Source: Micromonospora sp. MW-13 (lineage in GTDB: Bacteria > Actinomycetota > Actinomycetes > Mycobacteriales > Micromonosporaceae). Taken from it: a stretch of 64,000 bases of DNA. The position numbers and the translations under genes were made by a program. Shown one piece after another: positions 25,209 to 34,597 of the stretch. Under the pieces are notes generated by a model that was not told where the DNA came from, searched no databases, and saw only the letters and a list, made by a program, of their open reading frames with translations. Positions within the stretch are counted from its first letter, which is position 1, and each line of letters opens with the position of its first letter. The stretch spans positions 62,001 to 126,000 of the forward strand of contig NZ_QKKX01000009.1 of assembly GCF_003434305.1 (NCBI RefSeq), given 5' to 3'.

Positions 25209-25987
25209 TCTGAGTAGCGGTCGTTCTCGACGGCATGTAGGACGAGGATGGCCTGAACGATCGCGGTGGCGCGTCGTGGGCAGCAGCGCAGCTTGGTCAG
25301 GATCTTCCAGCCTTTGAGGGTGGCGACGGCACGCTCGCCGACCGCTCGGATGCGGGCGTGGCCTCGGTTGACGGCCTTCTGCCGCCGCGACAAGCGGGGC
25401 CGGTGTCGGTGGCGCTTGAACGGGGTCCGGATCGTGCCGCCGGCGCCTTGGTATCCCTTGTCCGCGAACGTCATCACGTCGCTGCTGGTCAAGGCGTCGA
25501 CGAGGCCGACGGTCCGCGCGGCGGTCAGGTCGTGGACCGCGCCGGGTAGGGCGGGTGAGGCCTAGACCAGTCGTCCGGCGGGGTCGGCGACGACCTGCAC
25601 GGTCACGCCATGTCGTTTGTGTTTGCCCGAGTAGTAGGGCTTCTGGTCGGCGACTCTGTCGATGGGGATGAGGGTGCCGTCGAGGATGGCGTAGGCCAGT
25701 CGTGCTGCTCTTGTGGCGCAGGCGTTGAGGTCGTCGGCGAGGGCGGCGAGCAGGTTGATCGCCTCGCGGACGTACCTCCAGGCGGTGGTGGTGCCGATGG
25801 CGAAGCCGGCGGCGAGGCGGGAGAAGGTGTCGCCGTTGCGCAGGTGCGCCAGGACCAGCAGCGCCTGCCGTCCGGGGTTCAGACGTCGCCATCTGCTTCC
25901 GCGGTGGACGCGGTGGCCGCGGATCAGGTCCGACAGGCGGTTGAGGGTGCGGTTGGACAGGGGAATCGCGGCAGGGTAAGACAACAC
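25205..25987 (-). pseudogene. IS5-family transposase interrupted by an amber codon
   Basis: The frame runs from ATG 25987 through an HTH region (FSRLAAGFAIGTTTAWRYVREA), a DDE-type segment AILDGTLIPIDRV and YYSGKHKRHG, to a stop TAG at 25562-25564. It then continues in the same frame as ASPALPGAVHDLTAAR, FADKGYQG and a C-terminal RIRAVGERAVATLKGWKIL. The residue before ASPALPGAVHD is normally Trp, so TGG to TAG is the likely lesion. Total length would be about 260 residues, normal for the family. Unless the amber is read through, the enzyme is inactive. Confidence 0.85.
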
Positions 25988-26098
25988 AGCGAGGCTTCCG
26001 GTTGGGGCATCGGGTTTTGGTCGACTGCTGTCTTACCGGTAGCCTCGTCCTACGTGGATCCCTGCCCTGCCCCACCGTCCGTGACCAGCCCCGTCACG

Positions 26099-26112
26099 AT
26101 GAAAAGGGCTCA
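26099..26112 (-). repeat. Right terminal inverted repeat of the IS
   Basis: ATGAAAAGGGCTCA is the exact inverse of the repeat at 25195-25208 and marks the right end of the insertion sequence, 21 bp before the stop codon of the next leftward gene. Confidence 0.8.
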
Positions 26113-26132
26113 ATATGGAGAGGCCAGATCCG

Positions 26133-27299
26133 TCAATCGCTGCCTTTTGGTGGGCCGGGTGATGGGGCGTTCTCGGAATGGCTTACGCTCACACCGAGGG
26201 AATGTCGATCCTTACCGACGGTGTCTACGAGGGTTTCGTAAAGGTCGGGGCGGAGGATTAGGTCGGCTCCGTGGATGGCTGGTTCGAGTGGGCTATAGCT
26301 GCCATCGTGGATGAGAAAGCCGCGCCATTGCCGGCCGACAATTGCTGTGCCGTTGTCGTCGACGAGGACGTGACGTAGTGCTGGTGTTTCGGGGCGGAGC
26401 CCGAGGAGAGCGATGACTTCGATCCGGGGGACGAGTGTGAAGCGTTGGAGTCCAACTCCACGGTCATGCGCCGGGGCGCCCGGTTGTCCCTCGTAGTCGA
26501 TGAGTGCGGCGAGGGGTCTTCGGGTGGAACTGAGGGCGATGCGGGCTCGTTCGGCGTCGAGATTGGGTGCGAGGTGTTTGTAGCCGACGGCCCACGGGTA
26601 CGGTGTGGCGCGGGAGAGCGGCATGCTGTCGACGGGCGGCCGTCCACCGCACGCCTCGATTCCGGTTGCGATGAGTATTTGCCGGGCTGCGATGTCGGGG
26701 GAGCGGGTGGCGAGTGTTGCTTGCCGCTCGAACATGGCAAGTTGAACCCATCCTTTGTACGGCTCCTCGCTGACGCGTACCGGCTCGCCGTCTGCACCGG
26801 CGAGTTGCCGGATACCCGCGAGAGCGATTGCGCCGGCGGGGGGCCACTCAGCGTTGTCTTCGATCCAAGGAATGGGTGTCAGCGACCAGTTGAGCACGCT
26901 GGCTCGGGTTGAGGGCCGGGGGACCCTCGATGCTTCGCCGCGTAGCGCCCATCGCGCGTTCGGTGCCAGGCGTTGCGCAAGAGTCTGTTCGAATCGTCGG
27001 GGGTCTGATAGGACTCCTTCTAGCGCTCGCGCCGTCCGGATGCCGGCAGCAGTAGCCTGCAGTTCGTTTTCGACGACTTCTTCGTCCGCGAGGTACGCGT
27101 CCGGCATCCGTTTAGCCCACGATGATCGTAGATGGTCGATCTGCTCGCCGAAACGTTTCCCGATGTCGTCGACCTGCCCGACAAGCCGCTCGACGATTGC
27201 GTCACGCAGTCCCGGGGGCTCCTTCGCATCCTCGAGGCGGTCATCGAGAAACAGGGTCATGAGACCGTCAGCCCGCTCCTCCGGTGTCGCCGACGTCAT
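26133..27299 (-). CDS. Hypothetical partner of the nuclease-STAND protein
   Basis: A 388-residue protein without a recognised domain. The N-terminal 100 residues are acidic and helical (ADGLMTLFLDDRLEDA, then IVERLVGQVDDIGKRF); the rest is mixed alpha/beta with HDRGVGLQRFTLVPRIEVIALLG segments. The ATG at 27299 overlaps the stop of the large STAND gene as ATGA, so the two are co-translated and probably form one system. The last ~20 residues (SENAPSPGPPKGSD) look irregular; the adjacent IS insertion may have replaced the native end. Its role as effector, adaptor or regulator is unknown. Confidence 0.6.
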   Translation of the reverse strand: MTSATPEERADGLMTLFLDDRLEDAKEPPGLRDAIVERLVGQVDDIGKRFGEQIDHLRSSWAKRMPDAYLADEEVVENELQATAAGIRTARALEGVLSDPRRFEQTLAQRLAPNARWALRGEASRVPRPSTRASVLNWSLTPIPWIEDNAEWPPAGAIALAGIRQLAGADGEPVRVSEEPYKGWVQLAMFERQATLATRSPDIAARQILIATGIEACGGRPPVDSMPLSRATPYPWAVGYKHLAPNLDAERARIALSSTRRPLAALIDYEGQPGAPAHDRGVGLQRFTLVPRIEVIALLGLRPETPALRHVLVDDNGTAIVGRQWRGFLIHDGSYSPLEPAIHGADLILRPDLYETLVDTVGKDRHSLGVSVSHSENAPSPGPPKGSD

Positions 27300-30200
27300 T
27301 CGCGCTCCTTCATGAGGTCGTGAAAGGCGGCACGCACCTTCGGGGCCGGTTCGGTCGTCGGTGGGTGCGGAACCGGACGTCCGTGTGCATCGAGGATCTG
27401 GTCCGCGAGCGCGCGCACCGATAGCCAATCCGTCCCTGCCAGTCGCGTTAACTCTGCCGCCATCTCATCAGTCAGCTCGCCAATCGGCAGGCAGGCGCGT
27501 ACGACGTCCAACAGCCATGTGGTTCGGCCTGCATCCAACCCTGCCCGCAGTACGTGGACGAGTGCCGCCTGCCCGATCCTCGGCCGGCACGTCACGAGCA
27601 GGGTGGTGGCGATGAGCGTCTGTCGCAGGTCCGCGCGCAGCGGCTGCGAGATCGTCGCCAACGCAAGCGTCGCCATGGCAACTTCCAACGCCTCCTGTGA
27701 GTCAGGGGCCGCGGTCGGCCGGTACGTGTGACCGGCCCGTTCCGCGATCCCCGGAAGCCGATGCTGAATGACCGGGAACGCAGCCTCCCAACACTCGACC
27801 GCCGTACCACCAGGCGCGCCGGTCGGCGCCGAAGCGAACGCTGCGACCACAGCCTGCGTCACCCCGTACGTACGCTGCGCATCTGAATCAACCGTCTCGG
27901 CGACCGCCGTCGCCAGCGTCCTCTCCGCGGTAACCGAATCCAGTTCTTGTGCTGTGGTCCACAGGTTTACACGTTCCCGTCCGGCGAACGAGCGCCACCC
28001 GCCTCCGCCGCGGATACGGATGTAAGCGAGCGTGAGACAGTAGCTCGCGACCGTCCTCAACGCGTCGCTGGTGCCGTTGCAGCGGGCGGCGAGGCCCTCG
28101 CCAAGACCAGCGAACACCTCGTTATCGGAAAACCGGGACACCTCACGGGCGACGTCGTCAACTAGCCCGATACCCGCCTCTGCACCAGAGGTCAGGGTCG
28201 CTTCAATGATGCGCCATCCGATGGCGTTCGTAACCGCGTCGAGGTTCCACCTGGGAACCGCATTGTCCCGATACCGCTGGTTGTCGAATTCGCGTGCCGC
28301 GAGTATCGCACCCGCCCGGCCATCGAGGACGACGGGACGCTGGTCACTCACGAGCCGCTTCTGCAACTCCAGCGGGTCAGGCTTCGGGCTGGAGTCCCAT
28401 GCGCTGTTCCGCTTCTGCTCCGGGCGCGGCGTCCGGGCCAGGAAAGCTGGGCCACCCAATCGGACGACTGCGTCGACAAGCTCCGGTGTCACCGCGGACT
28501 TGGGCTGATCGCTGGAGTACAGCATCGGCTGGTCGTCGTAGGTCGCCGCGACATTGTTCGCGACGATGGCGAGCATCACGTCCGTCTGCGGGCTCCTGCC
28601 GAGCTCATTCGCGAGCCGGGTGAGGAGCTCAAGGTCCGTGGTCGGGCGACGCCAGCCCGTCCCGACGGTGAGTCGGAGGGCCGCCAGGACGATTGGGTCC
28701 GCAGCCATGACCTGGGTTTCGAGTAGGTGCGTGTGTGCGGTGTACGCGCGTACGTCCTCGAACCCAAGCATGGCGAGGAGGGTGTCCGCGCCGTCGATGC
28801 CCACAGCAATCGGATCAATGGTTGCAGCCTCCTCCCACCACCGGGTCACGAAGCCTGAGGTGCCGCGGCCGTTGGTGTGCTGCCGCACCAGGTATACGAG
28901 ATCGACGAGCTTCTCTAGGCATGCGCGCGCAGCGTCGATGTCGACGTCGGCGATGTCGTGGATGCTGTCGATGATTTCCAAGATGGTGGGGTCTTTATGT
29001 CCGCCGTAGCTCGCCAGGAGTAGACAGGCGCGGCGCCAGCATTCGTCGGCTTCATCCTTCGCGCCGGCGGCGACGCAGATGCGGGCGGTCGCGAGTTCGA
29101 AGCCGGCGGTGATGCTGTACTGGGTGTTGGTGTCACGGCGTCGGTCCCTGATGACCTTGATCAGGGCGTGGATGGCGCCGACGCCGATGTGGTCGGAAAC
29201 GCGAGACAGGATTTCGAGGAGGTCGTTGGTTGCGAGGGGCCCATTCTCGGGCAGTCCGAAGTTGGTCGTGGTGGTGGTGCCGTCGCCGATGGCGACGAGG
29301 TGGGCGAGCACCGGGTCGAGATCGCTGGTTTGGACGACGATGAGGGAGCTCTCGACGACCTTGTGAACGAGCGAGTGAATGGAATACAGGTCGCACGCCC
29401 GCGGGTCACCGGTGAACGGGTGTGCTTCAGCCGCGAGGTCCGCGAGCGCGACCTGGACGGCCGTGGAGGCTGCTTCTGCCGTGGTGAGGCCGGCGGCGAC
29501 GTCCTCTGCGACGCAGATGGTCGCCACCGCGTACCGCAGCCAGGCGCGATAGAAGCCGACGCCCGCGAGCTGGCTGGCGTACTTGAGCGGGATGCTCCGG
29601 TCGAGGGCGTGGGCGAGCGTGAGGAGCGAAAGCCACCGCTGGATGTTGCCGTAGTTGGCGGAACGATGGCCGAGGATGGCGTCGGTGGCGGCCTGGATGT
29701 CCGCGTCAAGGTCGATGGTTCCCAGCCCTGCGAGAACGTCACCGGCGGGGATGCCGTGGTTCAGGTACCCGACGATGTCGAGTGCCGGCGCAAGCCCCCA
29801 CGCCTGCCGGGCGAGGTCGGCCGGATCGGGTAGGCCGGGTGTCCCGGCTGCGGCGAGGTTGGCGAGTGCCAGGTAGACCCGAGCTGCCTTGTCGGGGTCG
29901 GTCATCGCCGCCGCAACATCCGGCATGAACCCCGCCGGGAGACCGGCGGTGAACACGTCGACCAGATCTTCAAGGGACGCGTCGTGGTCGAGTTCTAGGT
30001 TCTCGGCAACCTGTTCGGCCAGGTCCGGCGGGACGTCACCACGCTGATTGCGGAGGCGGAGCGCACCGAGCTGGATTGCCAGGTGGAGTGCGCCATCGCC
30101 GTCCGAGCTGTAGGTGGAGCGTTCGCGTTTCGATTCGGACTCTCGGGCGTCGATGTACGTTTTCCACGGAGCCGCGGCTCCGGCTCGATCAACTGACTCA

Positions 30201-32503
30201 CAGAGGCGGAGCCCCCACCGTGACGGGAATGTGGGCCGTCCTTCGTACATGAGTCGTTCGGCTACGACGTCGGCACCGACGATGGCCACCACGACGTCCG
30301 CGTACTCGACAATCGAGTCGGTTAGCGACTCGGTCTCGTAAGTGTCGATTGACTTGCGGGTCTCGACGCAGGTGATCAGCGTCGGCCAGTCGAGCCGTGC
30401 TTCGCTTTCACGAGCAACGATCCCGACGACCCGCTGCAGCGCCTCCGGCGGTTGTAACGCGCGGATGCTTTCGGCGACGAACCCCGGCTGGATGAGCTCC
30501 TTCAGTTCGTCGTACCGGTCCAAGCGCGCGAGGAGCTCGGGAAGGTGCCGGAACGCTCGCGCGTCGGTGAAGAACCCGCGAGCCGCGAGCCACGCCGCCG
30601 CGCTCTCACGGATGGACGCGACCCACTCGTCGTCCTTGCCGCGCAGGATGTGCCGGCTAAGGCTTTCGTGATGGATGCGCAGGCCACCGAGGCCGGGTTG
30701 CGAGTTCAGCACGGGTGCGAGCGTCTTGAGAGCGGATGCCAACAACGTCTTCACCATTGGGGGAAGCAGTTCGCCGAGCTCGTCCGCGGACAGCGCGAAG
30801 TCGCACAGCGCGAGGATACCGATGGCGAACAACTGGTCGTCGGTCATGGCGTCAAGCAGGTACTCGTAGTACGCCTCGATGTCAGTGGCCGTGTCGGGGA
30901 CACGCGCCAGCCGGTGGATGATGTCGTTGACCGTGCCCGGCGCTGCGCCGTCGTCGAGCGGTGACGTGCGGGTCGCGTACCGGCACAGGTAGGTGGCGTA
31001 GAGCGCGTTGCCGCCGGAACGGCCGTGGACTAGATCGACGATGGCGCGTTCGTCGTCATCATCGAGCGGCTCGGTCCCCCCGGGCTCGGTGAGCAGCCCA
31101 TGCTTGGTCGCGAGAGTGCAGATCTCCTCCCACGACATGCGGGGCATCTGGACGAGGTCCCCGGCCGCGGGTGCTGCGTTCGCGAGGTGGGAACCTGGTT
31201 GACTCGCGATGAGCATGCAAACGCCGGGCGGGAGGTCGATGGCGGCAAGCTGGTCAACCAGTAGGCGGGAGGGGTCCGTCTTCCGGCTGGTACGCCGGCC
31301 CAGAACCCGGTCAACGTGGTCGAGACCGTCGACGATAAGAAGCACGCTCTGCCCGGGGCGCGTCTCGCGGCATGCCTGCACTGCGACGGTGAGCGCTTCC
31401 AGGGTAGCGGCGAACCTGGGCCGCAGGTCTGTGGTGGCTTCGGGCACGATCTGTTCGAGCTGCCGCAGAAGGCTTCCGATGACAACGTCGGTGAGGACGC
31501 GTTCCTCTCGGTTGATGTCGGTGGCACCGAGCCAGCAGTGGTGCCGGGCAACAATCCAGCCTTCGTCGCGGTAGGTGTCTGCGAGTTGTTCGCACAGCCA
31601 GGATTTGCCGACACCGGGTTCTCCGGTAACGACGACGCGGCCGCCGGCGGGGGCGACGGCGTCGACATGCTTACGCACTTCGGCGGTAGCGCCGGCCCGG
31701 GGCACGACGATGGCCGGTTCGATGGGGTGTCCTTCGGCGACGGCACCGAAGTCGGTGGTGAGCCCGACTTGGGGTAGAACGTGTTCCCGCGCGACGTTCC
31801 CGTCGAGTGCGCGGGCGCCAGTGGCTGCATGAGCCAAGGCGAGCGCCGCATACTCGGGTCGAATGTTGGTGTTAGGGGTGCGGCCAGCGCCGAGCTCTTC
31901 GATAACGCGACGTAGGAGCGCGCGCTCAGCCAGACCGGGCGCGGAGAAGTCGAGCGTCGAAGCCGGGGCGCTGGTGTCGATCGTGAGGTGCTCGCACGCC
32001 GTGCGGATCCGATCCTCAGTGAGACCGGCAAGGCGCGTCTTCCAGGGTTCAAGTTCCTGGAGGGCCGTCGGGTTGAACTTGAACCTGCGGGTGGCGACGC
32101 CCGGCAGCGGGTGACCAGGGTCGCCTGCCGCGTCAACGGGCTTTAGCACGACGGCGAGGTCCTCATCCGGGTTGCCGTCGCGGACGATGACCCGGTACGT
32201 AGTGCCGGGGTGCTGGTCAAGGTCGGATAGGAGAGCGCCGAACAGCAAGTCGAGCCGGAGACTCCTCCCGTCCCCGGAAAAGCTGTCCTTCGACAGCTCG
32301 CGGTCCAGAGTCGTGTGCTTGATCTGGATACGGAGTCGCCGACCGGTCCTGTAGGCGATAGTCAGGTCGTCGAACCGGTCGCCAGTGAACCCTTTGGTGT
32401 CGACCGTGATGTGTTCGGCGGTGCCAAGCACCAGGTCGACAAGGGCGATGCCAGTGATGAGGTCCTGGTATGCGTAGCCGTAGTGCGTCGCCCTCAGGTT
32501 CAT
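27296..32503 (-). CDS. PD-(D/E)xK nuclease / STAND ATPase with long helical repeats
   Basis: A 1735-residue protein. The N-terminus (YGYAYQDLITG, then DRFDDL around 42-47 and QIKHT at 60-64) is a PD-(D/E)xK nuclease-like domain of the DUF4297/dsDNA-nuclease type. A STAND/NACHT ATPase follows, with Walker A GEPGVGKS (294-301) and Walker B LLIVDGLDHVDR. More than 1100 residues of helical repeats complete the chain. The architecture matches antiviral STAND proteins in which the repeats sense a phage protein and the nuclease destroys DNA; that function is inferred. The ATG at 32503 has GAGG seven bases upstream; a start at 32578 would add 25 unlikely residues. It is coupled to the 388-residue partner gene. 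Confidence 0.8.
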   Translation of the reverse strand: MNLRATHYGYAYQDLITGIALVDLVLGTAEHITVDTKGFTGDRFDDLTIAYRTGRRLRIQIKHTTLDRELSKDSFSGDGRSLRLDLLFGALLSDLDQHPGTTYRVIVRDGNPDEDLAVVLKPVDAAGDPGHPLPGVATRRFKFNPTALQELEPWKTRLAGLTEDRIRTACEHLTIDTSAPASTLDFSAPGLAERALLRRVIEELGAGRTPNTNIRPEYAALALAHAATGARALDGNVAREHVLPQVGLTTDFGAVAEGHPIEPAIVVPRAGATAEVRKHVDAVAPAGGRVVVTGEPGVGKSWLCEQLADTYRDEGWIVARHHCWLGATDINREERVLTDVVIGSLLRQLEQIVPEATTDLRPRFAATLEALTVAVQACRETRPGQSVLLIVDGLDHVDRVLGRRTSRKTDPSRLLVDQLAAIDLPPGVCMLIASQPGSHLANAAPAAGDLVQMPRMSWEEICTLATKHGLLTEPGGTEPLDDDDERAIVDLVHGRSGGNALYATYLCRYATRTSPLDDGAAPGTVNDIIHRLARVPDTATDIEAYYEYLLDAMTDDQLFAIGILALCDFALSADELGELLPPMVKTLLASALKTLAPVLNSQPGLGGLRIHHESLSRHILRGKDDEWVASIRESAAAWLAARGFFTDARAFRHLPELLARLDRYDELKELIQPGFVAESIRALQPPEALQRVVGIVARESEARLDWPTLITCVETRKSIDTYETESLTDSIVEYADVVVAIVGADVVAERLMYEGRPTFPSRWGLRLCESVDRAGAAAPWKTYIDARESESKRERSTYSSDGDGALHLAIQLGALRLRNQRGDVPPDLAEQVAENLELDHDASLEDLVDVFTAGLPAGFMPDVAAAMTDPDKAARVYLALANLAAAGTPGLPDPADLARQAWGLAPALDIVGYLNHGIPAGDVLAGLGTIDLDADIQAATDAILGHRSANYGNIQRWLSLLTLAHALDRSIPLKYASQLAGVGFYRAWLRYAVATICVAEDVAAGLTTAEAASTAVQVALADLAAEAHPFTGDPRACDLYSIHSLVHKVVESSLIVVQTSDLDPVLAHLVAIGDGTTTTTNFGLPENGPLATNDLLEILSRVSDHIGVGAIHALIKVIRDRRRDTNTQYSITAGFELATARICVAAGAKDEADECWRRACLLLASYGGHKDPTILEIIDSIHDIADVDIDAARACLEKLVDLVYLVRQHTNGRGTSGFVTRWWEEAATIDPIAVGIDGADTLLAMLGFEDVRAYTAHTHLLETQVMAADPIVLAALRLTVGTGWRRPTTDLELLTRLANELGRSPQTDVMLAIVANNVAATYDDQPMLYSSDQPKSAVTPELVDAVVRLGGPAFLARTPRPEQKRNSAWDSSPKPDPLELQKRLVSDQRPVVLDGRAGAILAAREFDNQRYRDNAVPRWNLDAVTNAIGWRIIEATLTSGAEAGIGLVDDVAREVSRFSDNEVFAGLGEGLAARCNGTSDALRTVASYCLTLAYIRIRGGGGWRSFAGRERVNLWTTAQELDSVTAERTLATAVAETVDSDAQRTYGVTQAVVAAFASAPTGAPGGTAVECWEAAFPVIQHRLPGIAERAGHTYRPTAAPDSQEALEVAMATLALATISQPLRADLRQTLIATTLLVTCRPRIGQAALVHVLRAGLDAGRTTWLLDVVRACLPIGELTDEMAAELTRLAGTDWLSVRALADQILDAHGRPVPHPPTTEPAPKVRAAFHDLMKERE

Positions 32504-32709
32504 GTGCGTCCTCAAACTGGTCCCAATCCGGCGAGTGGGGTGCTGGAAGAGAGGCCCCGTCTCGCTCGGGTGAGTCAATCATGGTCTGTTCGACCATGTT
32601 GGACACGTGACCTTCCCCGTCCAAGCTGTGCGCCGGACGGTCTGGATCCTGCACCGGAACTCGAGCCAGCATAGTGCCGGTGTCCGCGCCGTACGGTGGC
32701 CGAAATGAA

Positions 32710-33090
32710 CCGCTGGTAGGGCTAGTTTGGCCTGCCAGCGGTCGACGTCGTCGATGTAGCCGAGCAGGGTGGCGTAGCCGTCCTTCCATCCACCGGCCCG
32801 GGCGATTTAGCGGATCCGCTCCGGTCCGGTAGGTCTCGGTGGCGAATCCTCGCCGCAGAGAGTGCCCGGACCAGGCGGCTTTCGGGTCGAGGCCAGCGGC
32901 GGTGTCGGTGCGGGCCACGACCAGCGCGACGGCTTGGCCGGTGAGCCGGCCGTCGGCGCTGCCCGCCCGGTAGGTACCCGGCCGAGCCCCGCCGTGCCGA
33001 TCGATGCACACGAACAGCGGACCCGAGGTCCGGCCGTAATCAGCGAGCGTGGCCAGCCACGCCTGCGCCGGCTCATTAGTGGGTGCTCAC
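32710..33090 (-). pseudogene. Decayed tyrosine integrase (C-terminal part)
   Basis: Two frames together give the end of a phage-type integrase. The first reads NEPAQAWLATLADYG, FVCIDRHGG, SADGRLTGQAVALVV and SGHSLRRGFATETYRTGADP, which has the H-x-x-R box. After a shift near 32810 the other frame, which is also interrupted by a TAA, continues IARAGGWKDGYATLLGYIDDVDRWQ with the expected C-terminal Tyr. The N-terminal two thirds of the gene are missing. It lies about 135 bp from the tRNA-Lys fragment, so it is most likely the integrase that used that attachment site. Confidence 0.75.
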
Positions 33091-33225
33091 CGGGTGCTCC
33101 GCCGCCAGGGACAGGTTCGCAACGGATGGACTGAGCGGGACGCCGTCCTGGAAATGCAGGGCCATGAACATGAACAGGTGGACTCCAGCGACCGACATGG
33201 ACCCGAGGGCTCGACCAAGATCAAT

Positions 33226-33270
33226 CTCTTAATCCGCGGGTTCGGGGTTCGAGTCCCTGGCGGCGCACCA
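33226..33270 (+). other. Attachment-site remnant: 3' end of tRNA-Lys(CTT)
   Basis: These 45 bases match the 3' part of a tRNA-Lys gene from the anticodon loop onward: loop CTCTTAA, anticodon-stem strand TCCGC, variable loop, T-stem/loop CGGGGTTCGAGTCCCTG, acceptor strand GCGGCGC, then ACCA. The sequence to the left cannot form the D-arm or the acceptor partner GCGCCGC, so this is a fragment and not a working tRNA. Identity beginning at the anticodon loop is typical for tyrosine-integrase crossover sites. The complete tRNA should lie at the other end of the island, beyond the window. Confidence 0.75.
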
Positions 33271-33280
33271 GCAATGACCT

Positions 33281-33309
33281 GCGCGTTCTCTCTATCAGAG
33301 AGGGCGCGC
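33281..33309 (+). terminator. Hairpin next to the tRNA fragment
   Basis: GCGC...CTCTC and GAGAG...GCGC arms with a TATCA-type loop form a stem, followed by AGCTTCTTTTC. It begins 11 bases after the CCA end and is the likely terminator of the original tRNA-Lys gene. Confidence 0.6.
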
Positions 33310-33494
33310 AGCTTCTTTTCAGCCCGCCGGTCCCGGTTGCCCGTGGAGTGCCCCGTTCCTCCTGCGCCACCTTGATGGCTGCGGCTCTGTCCTTTTCTCT
33401 GCCGCGCCACCGCCATGCGGGAGACATGTGAAGCGCCTGCTCGGCCACCGTCGACAGCGCCCTGCGCGGGGCGGTCGGCGGCAACCGGCAGCGG

Positions 33495-34346
33495 TCAGAA
33501 GAGGGTCAGGGGTTCGACCGGTATCGGCTGGGGCAGTGGATCCAGTTCGGGTGCGCGCGCCCGGACGTCGTCGTGGAAGCGGCGGGCGAGTACGGGCGCG
33601 TCGGCGTTGTCCGGCGTGTGGATGAACATGGTGGGTGAGCGACCCTCGCGCAGCCACTCGACGGCGACGTCGATCCAGTGCTGCCAGCCCTCGATCGTCT
33701 GCGCGGCGGCGTCGCGGCCCAGGTACCGGACGATCGGCCGGTCGGTGAGCGCGAGCGACCGGAGCGGCATGCGCGGCTTCCTGGTCCACGCTTCCCGCTC
33801 CGCGTCGCTGGTCGGCGGGCTGCGGAAGAACGCGGTGGTGTCGAACGGGATCCACTCGGCACCTGCAGTCGTGAGCGCGTCCTCCAGAAGCCGCGTCGAG
33901 CGGGGGTCGTCGAAGAACGCGGGGTGACGAACCTCCACGGCGTACCGGTGGGACTCGGGGAGCCGGCGCAGGAAGCGGGCGAGCGCGGGGACGTCGGTGG
34001 GGGCGAACGATCCCGGCAGTTGGATCCAGAGGGCGTGGGCCCGCGGTCCGAGTGGCTCGATCGCGTCCAGGAAGCCCCGGACCGCCTCGTCGACGTCGGT
34101 GAGCCGGCGTTCGTGCGTGATGAGCTTGGGCAGCTTGAGTACGAACCGGAAGTCGGGGTCGGTCTGCTGCGCCCACGACGCCACGGTCTCCCTGGCCGGG
34201 GTCGCGTAGAACGTCGTGTTTCCCTCGACCGCGGTGCACCAACCGGCGTAGTGACGCAGGCGCTCGTGCGGTGCAAGGGGATGCGCCAGGAGCCGCCCCT
34301 GCCATGACTTGTGGGTCCACATCGCGCAGCCCACGTGAAGACGCAT
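33495..34346 (-). CDS. DUF72 domain-containing protein
   Basis: A 283-residue protein of the DUF72 (YecE-like) family, a TIM-barrel fold of unknown activity. Recognisable segments are the N-terminal VGCAMWTHKSW, YCTAVEGNTTFYA-like VEGNTTFYA, the FRFVLKLPKLITH strand, LWIQLPGSFAP, and HRYAVEVRHPAFF. The length is normal. It is encoded alone and directly follows the island boundary, so it is the first gene of what appears to be core chromosome. Its in vivo role is not established in any organism that I can name. Confidence 0.85.
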   Translation of the reverse strand: MRLHVGCAMWTHKSWQGRLLAHPLAPHERLRHYAGWCTAVEGNTTFYATPARETVASWAQQTDPDFRFVLKLPKLITHERRLTDVDEAVRGFLDAIEPLGPRAHALWIQLPGSFAPTDVPALARFLRRLPESHRYAVEVRHPAFFDDPRSTRLLEDALTTAGAEWIPFDTTAFFRSPPTSDAEREAWTRKPRMPLRSLALTDRPIVRYLGRDAAAQTIEGWQHWIDVAVEWLREGRSPTMFIHTPDNADAPVLARRFHDDVRARAPELDPLPQPIPVEPLTLF

Positions 34347-34597
34347 GACCCCGACCCCTCCCACAGCTGGACCGCACCCCGGGGCGGTCTGCCCGAGTTT
34401 CACCCGCCCGCTCGCCGGCCGCACCGGACACCGTATACGGCCGTGCGGTGGTGGCGACCGCACCGCCCGCGCAGCGGCACTGAGCCGCCGGAGCCGGCAC
34501 CGGGTCGTGTGGTGGCCGCGTGGGCGCCGCGCCGGTGGGGCGGTTGCGTTGGCCCGGGTGGTGTTGAATGTAGACACTCGTCGTCCGGGAGGTGCGC

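Larger units (their letters stand above)
25195..26112 (-). mobile_element. IS5-like insertion sequence, about 0.92 kb
   Basis: The element is bounded by 14-bp perfect terminal inverted repeats: TGAGCCCTTTTCAT at 25195-25208 and its reverse complement at 26099-26112. Between them lies a single leftward transposase gene interrupted by a nonsense codon. No convincing target duplication is visible at the ends. It lies between the HEPN-like gene and the partner of the second STAND gene, with its right end only 21 bp from that gene's stop. Confidence 0.8.

Noticed and set aside
33190..33270. Complete tRNA-Lys gene
   Set aside because: Only the part from the anticodon loop to CCA is present; no acceptor strand GCGCCGC or D-arm lies upstream at the right distance.
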